A stretch of DNA of 17,569 nucleotides, from contig JALRBB010000088.1 in assembly GCA_023257915.1 (NCBI GenBank), positions 1 through 17,569 of the forward strand, read 5' to 3'. Position numbers and translations under genes: made by a program. This DNA comes from Quisquiliibacterium sp. (GTDB lineage: Bacteria; Pseudomonadota; Gammaproteobacteria; Burkholderiales; Burkholderiaceae_E). Below the pieces are notes generated by a model, which ran no database searches, was not told where the DNA came from, and was given only the letters and a program-made list of their open reading frames with translations. Below are positions 1 to 8,027 of this stretch, piece by piece; the stretch's first letter is position 1; each line of letters starts with the position of its first letter.

Positions 1-1
1 C

Positions 2-2263
2 ATGCGCCCGCTGGCAGACGCCGCACGCTGCCGCTCCGAGGCCGACTGGCTGGTCGGCATCAACGGCACGCGTGCAATGACCGCGTTCAACTCGCGTGAC
101 GGCGGGTTTTACCTGACCACGGTCGGACGGGTGCAGACGCCGACGCTGGCGATCGTCGTCGAGCGCGAAGAGCGCATCAAGCGATTCGTCTCGCGCGACT
201 ATTTCGAGGTGCGCGCCACATTCCAGGCACAGGCCGGCAGCTACGAAGGGCGCTGGTTCGACCCCGCGTTCCGCAAGGGCGAAGATAGCGAAGCGCGGGC
301 CGAACGGCTGTGGGACAAGGCGCGGGCAGACGCGATCGCCGCAGCCTGCAGCGGGCAGCCCGGCGACGTCAGCGAAGAGTCCAAGCCGACCACGCAGGCA
401 CCGCCGCAACTGTTCGATCTGACCAGCCTGCAGCGCGAGGCCAACGGCCGGTTCGGGTTTTCCGCCAAGACCACGCTGTCGATCGCGCAGGCGCTGTACG
501 AAAAACACAAGGTGCTGACCTACCCCCGAACCGACTCCAAGGCATTGCCGGAGGACTACATCGGCACGGTCGGCAGCACGATCGATTCGCTACGGGCAAT
601 CAGCCAGTTCGAACCGCATGCACGCCAGATCCTGGACAAGGGCTGGGTGCGCCCCAACAAGCGGGTGTTCGACAACACGAAAGTGAGCGACCACTTTGCG
701 ATCATCCCAACACAGCAGACGCCCGGTAATCTGAGCGATGCGGAGCAGCGGGTCTACGACCTGGTGGTGCGCCGATTCCTGGCGGTGTTCTTTCCGTCGG
801 CCGAATACCTGGTCACCACCCGGATCACAACGGTCGGCGAGCATCGCTTCAAGACCGAAGGCAAGGTGCTGAAGAATCCGGGCTGGCTGGCGGTCTACGG
901 ACGCGCGCTGGAGGCTGACTCGGGCGCGGGCGCAGGCAAGGGCGACACAATCCTGGTGCCGGTCGAGGCCGGCGAGCGGGTCGATACCGAGCAGGTCGAC
1001 GTGGTCGCGCTGGCCACCAAACCGCCTGCGCGCTACAGCGAGGCCACGCTGCTGTCGGCGATGGAAGGCGCCGGCAAGCTGATCGAAGATGATGAACTTC
1101 GCGAAGCGATGGCCGAAAAGGGCCTGGGAACGCCAGCCACCCGCGCCGCGATCATCGAGGGTCTGATCGCCGAGAACTACCTGATCCGGGAGGGCCGCGA
1201 GCTGATCCCGACCACCAAGGCCTTCCAGCTGCTGACGCTGCTGCGCGGCCTGGGCGTGCTGGAACTGACGATGCCGGAGCTCACCGGCGAGTGGGAACAC
1301 AAGCTCGCCGAGATGGAGCGCGGCCGGCTCGGGCGCGAGCAATTCATGCACGAGATCGGCGAGGTCACCCGCCGGATCGTCGAACGCGCAAAAAACTACC
1401 AGGCCGATACGGTTCCCGGCGACTACGCGACCTTGTCGGCACCGTGCCCGAAATGCGGCGGCGTCGTGCAGGAGAACTACAAACGCTTCGCGTGCACCCA
1501 GTGCGACTTTTCGATCACCAAGATTCCCGGCTCGCGCCAGCTCGAGGTTGTCGAAGCCGAACAACTGCTGCGCGAACGCACCATCGGTCCGCTGCAGGGG
1601 TTCCGCAGTCGGCTCGGGCGCCCGTTTGCGGCCATCCTGAAAATCACGCCCGAGAGCAAGCTCGAGTTCGACTTCGGCCAGTCCAGCGAAGACGAGGGCG
1701 CAGGCGAAGCGATCGATTTTTCCGGACACGAGGCGGTTGGCCAGTGCCCGAAGTGCTCGAGCCGGGTGTTTGAACACGGCATGTCCTACGTTTGCGAGAA
1801 ATCGGTCGGCTCGGAGCGCAGCTGCGACTTTCGCACCGGCAAGATCATCCTGCAGCAGGAGATCTCGCGCGAACAGGCCACCAAGCTGCTCGACGAGGGT
1901 CGCACCGACCTGCTGCCCGGATTCATTTCGTCGCGTACCCGACGCAAGTTCAAGGCCTACCTGGTGCGCGGTGCCGACGGCAAGATCGGCTTCGAATTCG
2001 AGGCCAGACCGGGCGGTGACAAGCCGCGTGCCGGTGCACGCGCCAGCCGCAAGGCTGCGCCGGATACAGCGCCGGATGCGAGCGCCGACGCGCCCGATTC
2101 CGCCTCCAAGACTGCCGTCAGGAAGCCCGCAGCCAAAACTTCGGCTGCAAAAAAACCGGCGGCTAAGAAGCCGGCAGCTAAGAAAGCGGCGGCCAAGAAA
2201 CCTGCTGCAAAAAAATCGGCAGGCAGCAAGACGCCGGCCGGCTCGGCGATCGACAAAACCTGA
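2..2263 (+). CDS. topB: DNA topoisomerase III, C-terminal part (5' end outside window)
   Basis: Type IA topoisomerase, which cuts and passes single DNA strands through a 5'-phosphotyrosine link and resolves replication and recombination intermediates. The gene runs in from the left edge, so the N-terminal Toprim domain is missing and the ATG at base 2 is internal. Numbering from base 2, residues 41-49 (VGRVQTPTL) are the typical type IA core, and the catalytic tyrosine is Y174 in LTYPRTDS (bases 521-523). Two C4 zinc-finger-like modules follow: C482/C485/C498/C501 and C582/C585/C598/C608. The protein ends in a low-complexity Lys/Ala/Pro tail (about residues 705-745, repeats of AAKKP), which probably binds DNA non-specifically; such tails are common in beta-proteobacterial topoisomerases. 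The PRTDS motif and domain order favour topoisomerase III over topoisomerase I, although TopA also carries zinc fingers. It ends at TGA 2261-2263. Confidence 0.93.
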   Translation: MRPLADAARCRSEADWLVGINGTRAMTAFNSRDGGFYLTTVGRVQTPTLAIVVEREERIKRFVSRDYFEVRATFQAQAGSYEGRWFDPAFRKGEDSEARAERLWDKARADAIAAACSGQPGDVSEESKPTTQAPPQLFDLTSLQREANGRFGFSAKTTLSIAQALYEKHKVLTYPRTDSKALPEDYIGTVGSTIDSLRAISQFEPHARQILDKGWVRPNKRVFDNTKVSDHFAIIPTQQTPGNLSDAEQRVYDLVVRRFLAVFFPSAEYLVTTRITTVGEHRFKTEGKVLKNPGWLAVYGRALEADSGAGAGKGDTILVPVEAGERVDTEQVDVVALATKPPARYSEATLLSAMEGAGKLIEDDELREAMAEKGLGTPATRAAIIEGLIAENYLIREGRELIPTTKAFQLLTLLRGLGVLELTMPELTGEWEHKLAEMERGRLGREQFMHEIGEVTRRIVERAKNYQADTVPGDYATLSAPCPKCGGVVQENYKRFACTQCDFSITKIPGSRQLEVVEAEQLLRERTIGPLQGFRSRLGRPFAAILKITPESKLEFDFGQSSEDEGAGEAIDFSGHEAVGQCPKCSSRVFEHGMSYVCEKSVGSERSCDFRTGKIILQQEISREQATKLLDEGRTDLLPGFISSRTRRKFKAYLVRGADGKIGFEFEARPGGDKPRAGARASRKAAPDTAPDASADAPDSASKTAVRKPAAKTSAAKKPAAKKPAAKKAAAKKPAAKKSAGSKTPAGSAIDKT

Positions 2264-2330
2264 CATCAGGCGACAGGTGCATCGCGCCGCGTGATCGCGC
2301 GAGTGCCTGATCTGCGGCTATCCTTGGCGC

Positions 2331-2903
2331 GTGGAACTACTTCTTGCCGACTGGGTGTTTGGTTACGGATCGCTGATCTGGAACCCCGAAATCGACTATC
2401 AGCGTGCCGAGCTGGCAACGGCGCATGGCTATCACCGCTCGTTTTGCATCCGCTCGACCCGGCATCGCGGCACCCGCGAGGATCCGGGCGTGGTGCTTGG
2501 GCTCGATCGCGGCGGCAGTTGCATCGGCGTTGCCTTCCAGCTGCATCATGCGCAGCGGCGACAGGCGATCGCCGCGCTGTATGACCGTGAAATGCAGAAC
2601 CGGGTCTACGTGCCGACGCTGGTCGCGATCACGCTTCGCAACGGGGCGCAGCTGCGGGCGCTGAGCTTTGTGGCCAATCGCGCCAGTGACGCGTACCAGC
2701 CACTCAAGGAAGCCGAACTGCTGCGCAGGCTGCGGCATTGCCACGGCGGACGCGGCTCGAACCGCGACTACGCACTGAACACCTTCCATGCGCTGCGCGA
2801 ACGCGGCGTGCATGATGCGCGGCTGGCCAGGCTGGTGCACCAGCTGCTCGGCGAACATCGCAACCACCACACCGACTCGGTGCTGACGGCAGTGTCAGGC
2901 TAA
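2331..2903 (+). CDS. chaC: Gamma-glutamylcyclotransferase, ChaC family
   Basis: Cytosolic enzyme predicted to cleave glutathione (gamma-Glu-Cys-Gly) to 5-oxoproline and Cys-Gly, so a glutathione-turnover enzyme. The family signature is at the N terminus: FGYGSLIWNPE (about residues 10-20). The presumed catalytic glutamate is E87 in the REM motif, followed by the conserved VYVPT strand. At 190 residues the length fits bacterial ChaC proteins. The start is GTG 2331, chosen because the first conserved strand begins only a few residues later; no good Shine-Dalgarno sequence is visible. It lies 67 bases downstream of the topoisomerase gene on the same strand and may be co-transcribed with it. An intrinsic terminator follows 65 bases after the stop. 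The assignment to the ChaC family is secure; glutathione specificity is from family knowledge. Confidence 0.9.
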   Translation: MELLLADWVFGYGSLIWNPEIDYQRAELATAHGYHRSFCIRSTRHRGTREDPGVVLGLDRGGSCIGVAFQLHHAQRRQAIAALYDREMQNRVYVPTLVAITLRNGAQLRALSFVANRASDAYQPLKEAELLRRLRHCHGGRGSNRDYALNTFHALRERGVHDARLARLVHQLLGEHRNHHTDSVLTAVSG

Positions 2904-2968
2904 CGTCAAGCTCACGCAGGCATAGTTGCGCCGTGTCTCCTCCGTCTCCCATAAAGACTGGAGTTTGT

Positions 2969-3000
2969 GCCCGGCCCATGAGCCGGGCTTCTTTTTTTCT
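2969..3000 (+). terminator. Rho-independent terminator after chaC
   Basis: A perfect 7-bp GC-rich stem (GCCCGGC 2969-2975 paired with GCCGGGC 2982-2988) with a 6-base loop (CCATGA) is followed by a T-rich tract (TTCTTTTTTTCT). Only the plus-strand transcript has the U-tract, so it should end transcription coming from topB-chaC. It lies within the longest possible upstream extension of the next reading frame, which argues against that extension being translated. Confidence 0.88.
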
Positions 3001-3033
3001 GCGGCCGGCATCTCGCGGGCGCGCCCGGCGCGG

Positions 3034-3039
3034 GATAAT
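3034..3039 (+). promoter_or_regulatory. Possible -10 element of the phoD-like gene
   Basis: GATAAT matches the sigma-70 -10 consensus in five of six positions and lies just after the chaC terminator and 40 bases before the proposed ATG at 3079. The hexamer expected about 17 bases upstream (around 3011-3016, TCTCGC) is not a recognisable -35 box, so the call is tentative. Confidence 0.3.
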
Positions 3040-3078
3040 GCGCCGAGCGGTGTGTACCTCAGGCGGTGCACCCGAACC

Positions 3079-4764
3079 ATGCCCACCTCAAATCCGACGA
3101 TGACAGTTCGCAGGATCATCGCTGCGCCCGACCGGGCGCTTGCCTCATTGCAACAGGCGCCGATGCCGCTCGGGCCTGACAGCTTGTCGCGCCGCGACAT
3201 CGCCCGCATGGCCTTGCGCCTGGCCGCAACCATGTTCGTTGCCAGCGGTGCCGCGGCCTGTGCGAGCCTGTCGCCCGGCCCCGCCAGCCGGCAAGCGTTT
3301 CGCGCCAATCCGTTCACGCTCGGCGTGGCCTCCGGTTGTCCGCGCGCCGACAGCATCGTGTTGTGGACGCGGCTGGCGCCCAGCCCATCGTCACCCGATG
3401 GCGGGATGCCCGCGCAAACGGTCACGCTGCGCTGGGAGGTGGCCGAGGACGAAGGCTTCGCGCGCATCGTACGGCGCGGCATCGTCCAGGCGCTGCCGTC
3501 TCGCGCTCACACGGCCCATGTCAAGGTCGCCGGGCTGCAACCGGCGCGCTGGTACTGGTACCGGTTCCTTGCCGGCGACGGCGGCGCCGCAATCGCCAGC
3601 CCCGTCGGCCGCACCCGCACCGCCGCTGGCCCTGGCCAGCGCGACGAGATCCTGCAGATCGCGACGGCCTCCTGCCAACACTATGAGCGCGGCCATTTCG
3701 CCGCCCTTCGCCATCTGGCCGACGAGAGCCCGGATCTGATCGTCTTCCTGGGCGACTACATCTACGAGTCGAACCTGAAGCAGCCACCGGTGCGCACACA
3801 CTGGAACCCGGAGCCGCGCGATCTGAAAGGCTACCGTCTGCGCTATGCGCAATACCGCACCGACCCGGACCTGCAGCGCGCCCATGCGGTCGCGCCCTGG
3901 CTGATGACCTGGGATGATCACGAGGTCGACAACGATTATGCGAACGACCGATCGCGCCGGCTGGAGGCTGATTTCCTGCAGCGGCGTGCGGCGGCTTACC
4001 TCGCCTACTTCGAACACATGCCACTCGACCCGCAACTGCTGCCGGTCGGCGCCTCGATGCGCATCTACGAGGGCTACACGTTTGGCGACCTGGCCAGCAT
4101 CCAGATGCTCGACTGCCGGCAGTACCGCAGCTACCAGTCCTGTCCGAAGCCCAGGCAGGGCGGCTCGAACGTCGTCGAGCGCTGCGACGAGATGCATGAT
4201 CCGTCACGCACGATGCTCGGCCTGGAGCAGGAGCGCTGGCTGGCCGGTCAGTTGCGCAGCTCGCGGGCACGCTGGAACCTGATCGCGCAATCGACGCTGT
4301 TCTCGCGCTTTGACTCGATGATTGGGCCGGGCGAACGCATCTGGACTGACGGCTGGAGCGGCTATCCAGCCGCGCAACAGCGGCTGGTGGCCGAGATTCA
4401 GGCCAGTCGGGTGCGCAATCCGGTGATCCTCGGCGGCGATGTGCACGCCAATTACGTGGCCGATGTGAAGGCCGACTTCGCACGGCCCGACTCGCCGACG
4501 ATCGCCACCGAATTCTGCGTCACCTCGATCACCTCGCCATCGAACATGTCGCAGGCGCGGATCGACGCGGTGCTGCCGGAAAATCCGCACTTCCTGCTGG
4601 GCGACAATCGCCAGCGCGGCTACCTTTCGCTGCGTCTGACCCAGGATCGCTGCGAAGCTCGCCTGCGCACGATTTCCGATCCGCGCGACCCGCAGGCCAC
4701 GCTGGCGACCCGCGCAAGCTTCGTCGTCGACAGCGACCGGCCAGGCGCCCGGCGCACCGGATGA
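3079..4764 (+). CDS. phoD: PhoD-family alkaline phosphatase/phosphodiesterase, Tat-type leader
   Basis: Exported metallophosphoesterase of the PhoD family, likely releasing phosphate from phosphodiesters or monoesters in the periplasm. From the ATG at 3079 it has 561 residues. A twin-arginine-like motif (SRRDIARM, residues 37-44) precedes a hydrophobic stretch ending in SGAAAC; C61 could be lipidated, though the lipobox is imperfect. The PhoD N-terminal domain follows (FTLGVASGCPRADSIVLWTR, from residue 69). Metal-site motifs are LGDYIYE (D226), TWDDHEVDND (D280, H281) and GGDVHANY (D454, H456). The start is uncertain: 3079 suits the -10-like site, while ATG 3163 would give a more usual short Tat n-region. 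A frame open back to 2926 contains the chaC terminator and is unlikely. The stop overlaps the start of the next gene as ATGA. Family certain, substrate not. Confidence 0.88.
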   Translation: MPTSNPTMTVRRIIAAPDRALASLQQAPMPLGPDSLSRRDIARMALRLAATMFVASGAAACASLSPGPASRQAFRANPFTLGVASGCPRADSIVLWTRLAPSPSSPDGGMPAQTVTLRWEVAEDEGFARIVRRGIVQALPSRAHTAHVKVAGLQPARWYWYRFLAGDGGAAIASPVGRTRTAAGPGQRDEILQIATASCQHYERGHFAALRHLADESPDLIVFLGDYIYESNLKQPPVRTHWNPEPRDLKGYRLRYAQYRTDPDLQRAHAVAPWLMTWDDHEVDNDYANDRSRRLEADFLQRRAAAYLAYFEHMPLDPQLLPVGASMRIYEGYTFGDLASIQMLDCRQYRSYQSCPKPRQGGSNVVERCDEMHDPSRTMLGLEQERWLAGQLRSSRARWNLIAQSTLFSRFDSMIGPGERIWTDGWSGYPAAQQRLVAEIQASRVRNPVILGGDVHANYVADVKADFARPDSPTIATEFCVTSITSPSNMSQARIDAVLPENPHFLLGDNRQRGYLSLRLTQDRCEARLRTISDPRDPQATLATRASFVVDSDRPGARRTG

Positions 4765-5651
4765 TGCGGCGCCTGCGTGCGGGCACACTGGTCTTGTCGC
4801 TGTTGCTCGGTGGCTGCGCGCTGACGCCCGAGCAGGCCGACAGTCGCATCGACCGGCTGGTCGATGCCGCGATCTCCGAATGGAAGCTGTGGGGGCAGAC
4901 GCGGGTTCGCGAACGCGACGACGGCTCGCTGTGCGCGGTGCTTGATGCGACTGAGCTCCCGGCACGCGCCGAAACCCCGGGCAGGACCGCTGGCGAGATT
5001 TGCCTGCCGGTGCAAGACGGCTGCGGCCGCGAACTGTCGTCGCGCTACTGCCCGCTGGTCAATCGTTACTGGCCCGGCGTCTCGCCCTACCGACATCCCT
5101 GCACGCTGACCGACCTTTGCGTCGCGCAGCGCCCGGCCGGCATGGCACCGGTGCACACCGAGCCCTGGTCAGCAGCATTCATCAGCTATGTGGTCCGCCA
5201 GGCCGGACTCGGCTGGTTCCGCTTTACGGCCAGCGACACGCACGCGGACTACGTGGCGGCCGTGCGCGACGGTCTGATGCCGGATTTCGTGCTGCTGACG
5301 ACACCGCTGCGGCCACAGCGCGGCGACCTGCTATGCCTGGCGCGCGGGCCGAGCCGGGGCATCACTCCGGATCAGATCGATGCCATCGCGCCGGCCGCAA
5401 GTGGGCCGGGATTCACGCGGATGCACTGCGATCTGGTGGTCGGCCTAGACCCGGCACGGCGCGTCGCGATGCTGATCGGCGGCAATGTTGCGCAGGCGGT
5501 GTCGCTGCGCGAGGTGGCGCTGGACGAGCGGGGCTTCGTGCAATGGGAAGCGCCGCCGCGACCCGGCTGGCTGCTCGCGCTGCGACTGCGCGCCGCGCGT
5601 GCGAGCCCGCTTACTTGGCGAACAACGATTCCGGATGCTCGAACGCCTTGA
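4761..5651 (+). CDS. DUF2272-type predicted lipoprotein
   Basis: Predicted lipoprotein of unknown function. Residues 1-19 form a signal peptide with positive start (MMRR), a hydrophobic core and a lipobox LLGGC with C19 as the lipidated cysteine. The body carries two motifs I associate with DUF2272: [11 protein letters not shown] (residues 134-144) and SDTHADYV (158-165). The first resembles the PWCxAF nucleophile motif of papain-like/CHAP hydrolases, but serine stands where cysteine would be. Several further cysteines (about 58, 81, 88, 97, 114, 120) suggest disulfides outside the cytoplasm. The start ATG 4761 overlaps the phoD-like stop (ATGA), so the two are probably translated together, and both products are predicted to be exported. 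The last 41 bases overlap the convergent VOC gene. The DUF2272 assignment is from memory of the motif pattern. Confidence 0.8.
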   Translation: MMRRLRAGTLVLSLLLGGCALTPEQADSRIDRLVDAAISEWKLWGQTRVRERDDGSLCAVLDATELPARAETPGRTAGEICLPVQDGCGRELSSRYCPLVNRYWPGVSPYRHPCTLTDLCVAQRPAGMAPVHTEPWSAAFISYVVRQAGLGWFRFTASDTHADYVAAVRDGLMPDFVLLTTPLRPQRGDLLCLARGPSRGITPDQIDAIAPAASGPGFTRMHCDLVVGLDPARRVAMLIGGNVAQAVSLREVALDERGFVQWEAPPRPGWLLALRLRAARASPLTWRTTIPDARTP

Positions 5652-6030
5652 ACTCGAGCGCATTGCCCGACGGATCCAGAAAGAACATCGTCGATTGCTC
5701 GCCGACCTCGCCCTTGAAACGCACATGCGGCTCGATGATGAATTTGGTCCCGGCAGCCTTGAGCTTGTCGGCCAGCCGATTCCATTCCGGCACGGACAGC
5801 ACGACGCCGAAGTGACGGCAGGGCACCTGATCGCCATCGACCGCATTGGTTGCAGCCAGCCCGGTTTCGTCTGGCGCCAGATGCGCGACCACCTGGTGGC
5901 CATATAGATTGAAGTCGATCCACTCATCCGAACTGCGACCCTCCGGACAGCCAAGCAAATCACCGTAGAAGGTGCGCGCAGCCTGAAGATCGTGCACGGG
6001 AAAGGCGAGATGAAACGGATGCTGGACCAT
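5611..6030 (-). CDS. VOC (glyoxalase/bleomycin-resistance fold) family protein
   Basis: Small cytosolic metalloenzyme-fold protein of 139 residues. It begins [12 protein letters not shown], the usual first beta-strand with ligand H7, continues with FYGDLLGC, and has the second-half motif CRHFGVVL (H73) and the C-terminal [10 protein letters not shown] (E126). H7, H73 and E126 fit the metal ligands of the vicinal oxygen chelate superfamily. The ATG at 6028-6030 was chosen over an upstream in-frame start because AAGGAG lies six bases before it and the fold begins immediately after. It is monocistronic and converges on the DUF2272 gene with a 41-base overlap. The superfamily includes glyoxalases, dioxygenases and resistance proteins; the reaction cannot be told from sequence. 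Confidence 0.88.
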   Translation of the reverse strand: MVQHPFHLAFPVHDLQAARTFYGDLLGCPEGRSSDEWIDFNLYGHQVVAHLAPDETGLAATNAVDGDQVPCRHFGVVLSVPEWNRLADKLKAAGTKFIIEPHVRFKGEVGEQSTMFFLDPSGNALEFKAFEHPESLFAK

Positions 6031-6345
6031 GAGCGACTCCTTGAATGGTCGGCGGGCGATGGACTGGTGAATTCTTCGGGCGACGCAGGCGCGCCCGCTC
6101 ATCGGATTCGACGGGCCGGAATGCTAGCAGACGAGCCGGCCGCGTGGGCGGCGATTGCGTGGTTTATGCTTGCGACTCCCATCAGCGGTTGAAACTTCCG
6201 ATCCCCCGACGAGCGATTGACTCGTCCCCGAGCAGCCTGGAGACATGATGAACGAGCGCCAGTCACGCGCGGCAGTCGCCGCGACGCCAAGCACGCCGAT
6301 GCCCCCCGCCTTGCAGTCGCAGCCTCAGGCGATCGGAGGCCGGGC
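6031..6345. other. Intergenic region upstream of the thiolase-like gene
   Basis: This 315-base stretch separates the divergent VOC gene (minus) from the thiolase-like gene (plus) and must hold both promoters. I see a weak -10-like TATGCT at 6165-6170 within a locally AT-richer patch but no convincing -35 partner. No hairpin plus T-tract, riboswitch or RNA gene is recognisable. The right third contains a possible short leader ORF (6245-6349), listed separately. Confidence 0.5.
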
Positions 6346-6349
6346 ATGA
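6245..6349 (+). CDS. Possible 34-codon leader ORF coupled to the thiolase-like gene
   Basis: A short frame starts at ATG ATG (6245), four bases after GGAG, and encodes a 34-residue Ala/Pro/Gln-rich peptide beginning MMNERQSRAA and ending QAIGGRA. Its TGA (6347-6349) overlaps the ATG of the thiolase-like gene (6346-6348) in the ATGA form used for translational coupling elsewhere in this window. The peptide has no membrane segment, no run of one amino acid that would indicate attenuation, and no homology I recognise. It may be a coupling leader or chance. Confidence 0.3.
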   Translation: MMNERQSRAAVAATPSTPMPPALQSQPQAIGGRA

Positions 6350-7512
6350 GCATCCGCGGCAAGGCCTACATCGTCGGCGCTTTTGAGCACCCGACCCGGC
6401 TCGCACCGGACAAATCGATTGCCCAGCTGCACGCCGAGGTCGCACGCGGCGCCCTGGAGGACGCCGGCCTGACCAAGGCAGACGTCGATGGCTACTTTTG
6501 CGCCGGCGATGCCCCGGGCATGGGTCCGCTATCGATGGTCGACTATCTCGGCCTGCGTGTGAAGCACATCGACTCCACCGATATCGGCGGCTCGTCGTAC
6601 ATTGCCCATGTCGCCCATGCGGCGCAGGCGATTGCGGCCGGGCGCTGCAACGTCGCGCTGATCACGCTGGCCGGACGGCCGCGCTCGGAAGGCTCGAGCG
6701 GCACGCAGCCACGTCCGCAAGCCAACGGAGTGCCCGACGCCAGCTACGAGCTGCCCTACGGTCTGGCCACCGCGAACGGCTACGCGATGTGCGCGATGCG
6801 CCACATGCATGAGTTCGGCACCACGTCCGAGCAGCTGGCCTGGATCAAGGTCGCAGCCTCACACCATGCGCAGCACAATCCGCACGCGATGCTGCGCGAG
6901 GTGGTCACGGTCGAGGAAGTGCTAGCCTCGCCGGTGATCTCCGACCCGCTGCACCGGATGGACTGCTGCGTGGTCAGCGACGGCGGCGGCGCACTGATCG
7001 TCGCGCGCCCTGAGATCGCACGCAGCCTGAAGCGCCCGGGGGTCAAGATCCTGGGCGCCGGCGAGGCGATCAAAGGCCAGCTCGGCGGGGATGTCGACCT
7101 GACCTTCTCGGCCACGCGCTGGTCAGGCCCGGCTGCGTTCGAGGAGGCGGGCGTCAAACCGTCCGACATCCGTTACGCGTCGGTCTACGACAGCTTTACG
7201 ATCACGGTGCTGATGCAGCTCGAGGATCTCGGTTTTTGTGCCAAAGGCGAGGGTGGCAAGTTCGTCGCCGACGGCAACCTGATTTCGGGCGTCGGCAAGC
7301 TGGCGTTCAACACCGACGGCGGCGGTCTTTGCAACAACCATCCGGCCAACCGCGGCGGCATCACCAAGGTGATCGAGGCGGTGCGCCAGCTGCGCGGCGA
7401 GGCGCACCCGAAGGTCCAGGTGCCGAACCTGTCGCTGGCGCTGGCCACCGGCATCGGCGGGCAGCTCGGCTCACGCCACGGCGCCGCCACGCTGATCATG
7501 GAACGCGATTGA
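6346..7512 (+). CDS. Thiolase-fold acyl-CoA enzyme lacking the catalytic Cys (SCP2/lipid-transfer type)
   Basis: 388-residue thiolase-superfamily protein of the SCP2-thiolase/lipid-transfer branch, expected to make or break carbon-carbon bonds in acyl-CoA chains. Thiolase features are YDSFTIT (residues 281-287), the glycine-rich FNTDGGGLCNNHPANRGG with H332, and the C-terminal GIGGQLGSRHGA. The usual nucleophile region reads DIGGSSYIAH (S83/S84 where Cys is expected), and the second catalytic Cys near the C terminus is replaced in ATGIGG (T368). Ordinary thiolysis by a covalent Cys intermediate is therefore unlikely. The ATG at 6346 follows GGAGG by six bases; an in-frame start at 6217 would add an unrelated basic extension. 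A DUF35 protein follows 52 bases later. This pairing is known from Ltp2/ChsH2 steroid side-chain retro-aldolases and BbsA/BbsB benzoylsuccinyl-CoA thiolase. Which reaction applies here is open. Confidence 0.87.
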   Translation: MSIRGKAYIVGAFEHPTRLAPDKSIAQLHAEVARGALEDAGLTKADVDGYFCAGDAPGMGPLSMVDYLGLRVKHIDSTDIGGSSYIAHVAHAAQAIAAGRCNVALITLAGRPRSEGSSGTQPRPQANGVPDASYELPYGLATANGYAMCAMRHMHEFGTTSEQLAWIKVAASHHAQHNPHAMLREVVTVEEVLASPVISDPLHRMDCCVVSDGGGALIVARPEIARSLKRPGVKILGAGEAIKGQLGGDVDLTFSATRWSGPAAFEEAGVKPSDIRYASVYDSFTITVLMQLEDLGFCAKGEGGKFVADGNLISGVGKLAFNTDGGGLCNNHPANRGGITKVIEAVRQLRGEAHPKVQVPNLSLALATGIGGQLGSRHGAATLIMERD

Positions 7513-7564
7513 GCGGGGTTCACCCGCTAGCGCAGACCACCCGAACAAGCATTCCGAGGTTCCG

Positions 7565-7996
7565 ATGAGCGAGCAGAACAAAACCGTCCAATCCGGCAGT
7601 GCCGCCAAGACGCAGCGCACGATGCCCGATCCGATGACCAACCCCGAGACCGAGCGCTTTTACGAGGCCACCGCAGCGGGCAAGCTGCTGGTTGGCCACT
7701 GCAAGGCCTGCGGCAAGCATCACTACTATCCGCGCGCGATCTGCCCGCACTGCCTGTCGGACCAGACCGAATGGGTGCAGGCTGGTGGCGGCGGCAGCAT
7801 CTACAGCTACAGCGTGCTGCGCCGTGGTGTGCCGGTGCCGTACGCGATCGCGTACGTCAAACTCGACGAAGGCACGACGATGCTGACCAACATCGTTGAG
7901 TGCGATCTGGATGCGCTGTCGATCGGCCAGCGCGTCAAGCTCACCTTCGTGGCCACCCCGAACGGGACCCAGGTGCCGGCATTCACGCCGGCCTGA
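7565..7996 (+). CDS. DUF35 Zn-ribbon/OB-fold protein, partner of the thiolase-like enzyme
   Basis: 143-residue acyl-CoA-associated protein. An N-terminal zinc ribbon has the four cysteines C46-x2-C49 and C60-x2-C63 (CKACGK ... CPHC), preceded by the typical helix NPETERFYEATAAGKLLVG. The rest is the DUF35 OB-fold: YSYSVLRRGVPVPYAIAYVKLDEG, then a strand ending in IGQRVKLTF. In characterised systems such proteins form a complex with a thiolase-fold subunit and bind the acyl-CoA. Position just downstream of a thiolase-like gene supports the same here. The ATG at 7565 is preceded by a weak CGAGG; the first 20 residues are low-complexity and a start at M20 or M24 is possible. Confidence 0.9.
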   Translation: MSEQNKTVQSGSAAKTQRTMPDPMTNPETERFYEATAAGKLLVGHCKACGKHHYYPRAICPHCLSDQTEWVQAGGGGSIYSYSVLRRGVPVPYAIAYVKLDEGTTMLTNIVECDLDALSIGQRVKLTFVATPNGTQVPAFTPA

Positions 7997-8027
7997 TCGC
8001 CGCAGCCTTCCGGGCGCGGCCGGCGCG

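Noticed and set aside
2125..2225. DNA repeat array in the topoisomerase tail
   Set aside because: The repeats are in-frame codons for the AAKKP tail; they vary in the third base and fit protein-level repetition, not a separate repeat element.
590..2266. 558-codon minus-strand open frame
   Set aside because: It lies entirely opposite topoisomerase III, which has all expected motifs. The composition is typical of an antisense shadow in GC-rich DNA.
2916..2968. Minus-strand GGAGGAGACA, like a strong ribosome site, and plus-strand TTGCGC/CATAAA as a small-RNA promoter
   Set aside because: On the minus strand the next ATG is followed by a stop after three codons, so there is no gene. On the plus strand the hexamers match the consensus poorly, and the terminator is explained by the end of chaC.
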